A stretch of 64,000 nt of DNA from Glandiceps talaboti (taxonomy: Eukaryota; Hemichordata; Enteropneusta; Spengelidae): NCBI RefSeq assembly GCF_964340395.1, contig NC_135558.1, positions 10,148,001 to 10,212,000 of the forward strand. Reading direction: 5' to 3'. Below the pieces are notes generated by a model. That model worked only from the letters and a program-made list of their open reading frames with translations, made no database searches and was not told where the DNA came from. Position numbers and translations under genes: made by a program. Positions 58,770 to 64,000 of the stretch are shown here, in pieces; within the stretch, counting starts at the first letter, position 1, and each line of letters opens with the position of its first letter.

Positions 58770-60125
58770 TTTGATTTGATTTCATTCTATAATCCATCCC
58801 TCGGGCAAACAGCCTTAGATACAATCAGTTATTGCCAGGTAATAAAATTGGCAGTATTGAGTGACTAACAAGTACATGAAGGTTGTTCATGTAATGGGTA
58901 TGAATGAAGCAAGGTTGCAGACAAAATCAATATATGCCAGATAGTTTCCTAAAAAATCCATCCTGCACTTATTTCACTTTTTTTTGTATTTTGTGATTTT
59001 CATTGGGTGTACATTTCATTTTCATCTACAGAAAAGATACAAAAAAACAAAATACAGTTATTAATAAATGCTTAGTTTAAATATTTTATTAGGGGAGTCC
59101 TCTCACTTGATTATTCAACTTTTAAAGTTACAACACCTATAATATTTTAATGAGTTTATATTGAGCAGCATAATTGGCAATATTAAATATTCCAAGCTTG
59201 GCAGCAAGGTTGACAATCTCTGCAAGAAGCACAAAACAACATTGTACATGTATTTATAAAGAACAGCATGACCTCTGCAAAATATATAAAACTAGATAAT
59301 TTTGCCTCTAGAATATTATATGATTTTACAGTTTTCAGCCGGTTCTCAAAGACTAATTTTTACTAATTACCAGACTGGTACATTGTGTTCATATACAAAA
59401 GACAGCATTTTAGTCGCTACTTATTTTTGCATTTTTTTCCAGTGACGTAAGTGAAAATACGTCCCTTTATAATGAGTGAAAATTTCCAGGTTATAAAAAG
59501 TATACACCACAGTATATTATAAATCAAGAATTATCTTTCTCTCTTTTCAAATCACCATCAATACACATTTAACTGACTGCACCAAAGTACTTGATGTATG
59601 TAAACTCAATTTATAAACACAGTAAATAAATTGCATATTTACTCCCTGTTTTCCACCATATGTCATAATCAGTTTAATCAGTTTTATTTACCCCCCAAAA
59701 ATATAACTGTTGGTAAATGGGGAGTCAGGAAATAGCTTACACCTACATGTAGTCAGGACCTGTCCCCTCAAATATTGATATACAGAAATTCACAGCAAGG
59801 TACTCAATATGACTCAAAATATATTCTATTATGAATATGATTTGATATTGTTGTCAGTGTCCTTTTCATGGTACATATGTTTAGTAATTGGTTCCTGTGT
59901 ACGTGTTTAGTAATAATCTGGATGCCATTTGTGATGTTGGTGAACTATTAAATCTGAGGCTGATAATATTTCAAAACAGATCTATTACTGAGCTAGTGTG
60001 GATTTCATTGACTGTTGCCATATGTTACATGACCAGTGATGTAATATAATCTCGTTTCGGTGATCTGTTATTCTGACAGCTCTTTAGCTGCTTCCTGTCC
60101 AAACTGATTCAGGTAGCCATGCCCT
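58770..60125. other. Non-coding stretch; dispersed repeat fragment at 59.7 kb
   Basis: Only the 59705-59770 match to 13680-13760 is recognised. Confidence 0.45.
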
Positions 60126-60129
60126 CCTC

Positions 60130-60180
60130 AACAAAAACAAACAAACAAACAAACAAACAAACAAACAAACAAAAACAAAA
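60130..60180 (+). repeat. (AAAC)n microsatellite
   Basis: About ten AAAC units with AAAAAC edges. Confidence 0.97.
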
Positions 60181-60559
60181 CATAACCAGCATTCCTGTAT
60201 TTTGAATTTACATAATTACATATATAAAATTACATGTAAATTATCCCATTGTATAGAGTTAATTCCTCTGTTCACTACAGTTGCAAGTGTTCATTTACAT
60301 AATAACTTCACATGAATAATTATAGTCTAATGTATGTCATCGCTCCCCACTGAAACTAATTAGCTTACTGGGTGAATATCTGTGCAATAATGTGTCCTAT
60401 TATGTTGTACAACCTCGCTTTGCCAAACACATACGTGGTCCATAAAGATATCGAACAGTCTCAACCCTTCTCCTAGTTATGTGTCGAGTTAACATGTGAG
60501 TTGCATTTGTTGTACAGTTTTCACACAATTCGAAGACGAAAGATGGCAGTAAATGACAA

Positions 60560-62060
60560 CTTTTTTTAATTGTGACTTCTTGTCTACATTGGAGACATGG
60601 ATGAAAGGATGATACACTTCAGAATGTCAGTATGTGGGTGGAGAGGCTTCTAAACTATCCATTCACTTCAAGATAAGTACATCAGGTTAAAAGCAATGAA
60701 ATATGTATCATGTGAATTGAATTCCCTGTCCAGAAAATGTTTGCTGTGTATAAGATGACATACCATGACAGGATAACACCTTATGACATTTCGTCTACGT
60801 TTGAGATACGGATGGTATGATTTAACCTTTATAGTATCCCTTGTTAGTACGTGGGTGGAAAGATGCAACTATTCTTAAACTTCCAGATCTGTATATCAGG
60901 TTTAAAGCGACAATGAAATATGTATCATCTGAATCGTATTACCCCTGCAACTTGTGTCAGGCAACATACCATGAAAGTATAAGACAACTTGTGACTTCTC
61001 GTCTACATTTGGGACATGGATGGTGTGATTTAACTTTAATTTAATTTGTAGTGCGTCAGTATGTGGGTGGAAAGGCTATTTAACTATTCTTCCATTTCCA
61101 CATATGTATATCATTGCCAGCAATGAAAATATGTACCATCTGAATAGACAACCTGCAATCTAGACTGAGCATGCTCAGACGCAAAGGACTATGGGATTAT
61201 CTGTGGTTATTGTAATACCTAATCTGGAGCAACTGATAAAATAAACCTCCTACAATGGTCAGGGTAACTATGAATTGATCATTCGTGGTTACAAACAATA
61301 TAACAATATTGTTCATAATACTAATTGATCAGCATTTATTATCATATTTCCCATGATGCAACATTCAACATGGCAGGTTTGCAAGTTCCCTATTGTACTC
61401 CCTGGTTGTACAATGTATATGTACCACGACAGGATAACACTGAAGTTGTGACTTCTCATTTACATTTGAGACGAGGCTGGAGTGATTTTACCTTTTATGT
61501 CAGTACATGGTTGGAGAGATACAGCCATTTTTTAAACTTCTAGATATGTATCAGGTTAATAGCTTCAATGAAATATGCCTCATCAGATTTACATTCCCTT
61601 GAAAGTTTTTGCTGTGCATAACATGTACCAAGAAAGGATAACACCTTGCAACTTTCTTGTCTATACACTTGAGAGACATGGATGGAGTGATCGATTTATG
61701 TGGGTAGAGAGACTCGATTATTTATTTAAACTTCCAAATATGTATCAGGTTGAAAGTAGCAAAGAAATATATATCATCTGAATACTATTCCCTGGAAAGT
61801 TTTGCTGTGCATAACATGTACCATGAAAGGGTAACACCTTGTGACTTCTCGTCTACATTTGAGAAATGGATAGAGTGATTTATTAAACTTTTAAATTATT
61901 ATATCACTACGTGGGTGGAAACACTCAATTTTTTCTTCCTCTTCCTCTTCCATATATGTATCAGGTTAAATGCTGCAATGAAATATGCAATATTTGAATA
62001 GAACTTTCCCTTGATAGTTTTACTTTTATGAGCTAAAAATGTCAGAAATAACACCTTATG
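60560..62060 (+). repeat. ~210-bp tandem repeat, 6-7 units, split by a MITE
   Basis: TACGTGGGTGGA-type blocks start near 60632, 60849, 61060, 61503, 61697 and 61907. Each unit also has ATATGTATCAGGTTAA, GAAATATGTATCATCTGAAT, ACATACCATGA.AGGATAACACC and TTGTGACTTCTCGTCTACATTTGAGACATGGATGG-like blocks in that order. The 443-bp gap between units 3 and 4 equals one unit plus the MITE at 61143-61395. Confidence 0.88.
61143..61395 (-). mobile_element. MITE, AATAGGGAA family, inserted in a tandem array
   Basis: Inverse of 6186-6437: AGACTGAGCATGCTCAG, CAAAGGACTATGGGATTATC, ATGAATTGATCATTCGTGG, ATGCAACATTCAACATGGC and TTTGCAAGTTCCCTATTG. The left end, AATAGACAACCTGCAA, has drifted from the TIR. The array unit continues on the right with TACTCCCTGG, and sister units read GAATACTATTCCCTGG at the same place. 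Confidence 0.88.
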
Positions 62061-62756
62061 AATTCTCAAATCCTTCGGATGTAAATATTGTCAGACTGTA
62101 TCACTGTTGGGAGATCGTGCTCAGCTCTTCTCCTACTCAAAGTTTTATGGGTTAGGTTGTGTAAAAATTTGTAATAAAACATCTGCAAATCTAGACTACC
62201 CTCTGAAGTTTTGAGAAAGGCGTAAGAAAACGGTAACGCTTCATGACTTTTTGACCACATTTTAGGAAGTCATTGCTATGTCTCCTTCTCATCACAGGAA
62301 AGCATCATACATGTTATTTGCATTTACAATATGTTAGTTATTTCCAATTTCCAATCAGTGGTTTCTCAAAAGAAGTCAGCAGCATCTGTATTTTCCATGT
62401 TCATGTGTGAGTCAATGTGTAAATAGAAATCTCTTATGATTGGATGCAGTCCCAGTAGAGTACGCCACTACAGTAACGTGTATACACTAAGATGACTTCC
62501 TCAACTTCAATGTTTCTGTTAAGTCACCATCTTTTGTAAAATTGGGCCAATGCATATAACAGCATATAGGGTGACAGCTCACATGTACATATGGAATCTT
62601 AGCTTTAGGAATATATCTATAAGTAGACAAGTTCCTCAAATTCACTGTACCTAAAGTCCTTTGTGAAAATGGGCTGATGAATAACATGTAACTATACATG
62701 TATCATATAGTTCCAATATAAGTGTAAAACTTTGGCAGGAGTGACAGATCACATGT

Positions 62757-63026
62757 CAGGGGTGAACAAATCATTTTGTGAACTGGTGGTCCCCTGGCCA
62801 GTGCCTTAAAAAATCTAGTGGTTCAGCTGAAAGAATTAGTGGTCCCAGGTCCCGCTAATGTGAAACATTAAATCTTGCCTATGAATCTGTATATTCAGAC
62901 GACTTTTTAACATAGTTATTAACAGTAAGATACTGGTCTGATGGACCAGACAAGGTAAAATTTGTGTGGTCTGCCCAAAAAATTCGCGAGTCCCGGACCC
63001 AGGACCAGTGGAATTGTTCACCCCTG
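62757..63026. mobile_element. 270-bp hAT-like MITE with 5-bp TSD (CATGT)
   Basis: The left end CAGGGGTGAACAAATCATTT and the complement of the right end, CAGGGGTGAACAATTCCACT, are inverted repeats. CATGT flanks both sides (62752-62756 and 63027-63031). The sister array unit at 62571 reads TCACATGTACATATGGAAT without interruption, showing the empty site. Termini of the CAGGGGTG type are characteristic of hAT elements, most of which duplicate 8 bp. A 5-bp duplication is less usual. A small minus-strand frame (62836-63102) crosses it and is incidental. Confidence 0.9.
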
Positions 63027-63174
63027 CATGTACATGGAATTTTAGCTTCCGAACTATATAGTATAGTATACAGTAGATGTGTTCATCAACTTCAATATTC
63101 ATTTTAAATCATGTCCTTTCTGAATTGGGCCAAAGAAAATATATGAAAGTTCCAACAAAATGCCTTGTAAAACT

Positions 63175-63246
63175 TAGTTTGGATGCCAACTGTGGTTTTT
63201 AACCACAAGTTATAAATCGCAATGATACTGTATAGGAACTAGACTA
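63175..63246 (-). mobile_element. 72-bp MITE, TAGTYTRG family, with 9-bp TSD
   Basis: Ends TAGTTTGGATGCC and GGAACTAGACTA. Flanks TGTAAAACT (63166-63174) and TGTCAAACT (63247-63255) agree at 8 of 9. The sister unit at about 62723 reads TGTAAAACTTTGGCAGGAGTG uninterrupted. The interior contains a TGTGGTT/AACCACA hairpin. Confidence 0.87.
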
Positions 63247-63344
63247 TGTCAAACTTTGACAAGAATGACATCTCACTACAGTACAGTACACAAAATTATT
63301 TGGAATTTTAGATTTAGGACTAGTCTGTGGAGAATTGTCTTGGT

Positions 63345-64000
63345 GTTATATCTAAGCTTCTTGAGGGAGTACTCAACACCAAAACAAGTCCCTGGGCTAC
63401 TTCAAACCTGCTCTGAGCAAAGAATTCTTTTTAAATTTCACTGAAAAGATGATTGGGCCTATACAATGTGACCATTACTTTAATTTTTTTAATTTATGTT
63501 AAAATCATAAATGGTTATGAATATGAACTCAACAATATGTTTCAAGTGGTGAAATTTGTTATTGCTGTTTACTACATTACTTTAGACAAAACCATGACAA
63601 CACAAAAGGGAAATAAGGCAACCATGACATAGTATGTAATCTGTGGCGAGTACAGCCAATACTTAAATCAAAAGTGTTATACTGTACATGGTTCTACTCT
63701 AGGCTTTGTCCTAGGAAAGCTGGCAGCATATTTGCATTAATGACATCAAGCAGTATGGAAGATATTACTATAAGTTTATACACATGTACATATGGAAAGA
63801 TTTCTATTCTGCAGCTATATACCCTAGGCATGTACCTGTCATGTCATTTCTAAATTTCATTTTTGTTTATCCTCCACAGTGCAAAAGTATGAATACCATG
63901 GACATTCACCTCTTCATTAACTGACCAAACAGCATGTAAATGTCCACGGGACACTGTCTGTCCAAATGGGAATATGTAAATCCCATGGACATTAGCTAAC
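63345..64000. other. Non-coding stretch to window end, nothing recognised
   Basis: No supported feature. Confidence 0.45.

Larger units (their letters stand above)
62500..63335 (+). repeat. ~180-bp tandem repeat, 3-4 units, split by two MITEs
   Basis: Blocks TGACAGCTCACATGTACATATGGAAT (62571), TGACAGATCACATGT (62742), CATGTACATGGAATTTTAGCTTC (63027) and TGACATCTCAC (63266), plus AATTGGGCCAA or AATGGGCTGA, and GTAAAACTTTG, recur in order. Removing the elements at 62757-63026 and 63175-63246 restores regular spacing. Confidence 0.82.

Overview
This window looks like non-coding DNA (intergenic or deep intronic) from an animal genome, most likely a marine invertebrate. By eye it is A+T-rich. No open reading frame exceeds about 135 codons, and the longest ones lie inside microsatellites or other repeats. 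I could not support any host protein-coding gene, tRNA gene or rRNA gene. The case for a metazoan rests on three things: a tRNA-headed SINE with a GCGC stem-loop 3' end, a decayed C-terminus of a CR1/L2-like LINE reverse transcriptase, and many short terminal-inverted-repeat elements (MITEs). I cannot name the species from sequence alone.

Repeats dominate the layout. At least 30 local tandem arrays have unit lengths from 4 to about 250 bp, and many are old, diverged arrays with units of roughly 110-210 bp (4.1-6.2, 12.9-14.0, 15.5-17.4, 20.7-21.6, 27.6-31.8, 34.8-35.5, 43.5-43.9, 45.7-46.3, 49.0-50.4, 55.6-56.3, 60.6-63.3 kb). Younger, cleaner minisatellites lie at 29.3-29.9 (35 bp), 42.4-43.0 (47 bp), 44.6-44.75 (35 bp), 39.8-40.1 (107 bp) and 58.0-58.8 kb (34 bp, with a higher-order period near 170 bp). 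Microsatellites lie at 25.0, 27.0, 39.3, 51.3 and 60.1 kb.

At least eight MITE-like families sit on this background, several with two to four copies. The best supported are: (i) a family with termini TAGTYTRG and 9-bp target-site duplications at three loci; (ii) a 270-bp hAT-like element at 62.76 kb with a 5-bp duplication and an empty paralogous site in the same array; (iii) two long, nearly perfect fold-back elements flanked by TTAA at 20.1 and 36.4 kb; (iv) a roughly 252-bp family with 16-bp TIRs at 6.2, 12.4 and 61.1 kb. Insertions into tandem arrays are frequent, so neighbouring array units give internal pre-insertion reference sequences.

Possible regulatory content is limited: a tandem cluster of CTCF-core-like motifs at 35.7-35.9 kb with one in opposite orientation at 37.2 kb, a CpG-rich patch with an NRF1-like site at 48.8-48.95 kb, two tandemly duplicated CRE sites near 50.1 kb, a G-quadruplex-type run at 18.3 kb, and repeat arrays that multiply splice-site-like sequences at 55.7-58.8 kb. 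These are motif readings, not demonstrated functions.
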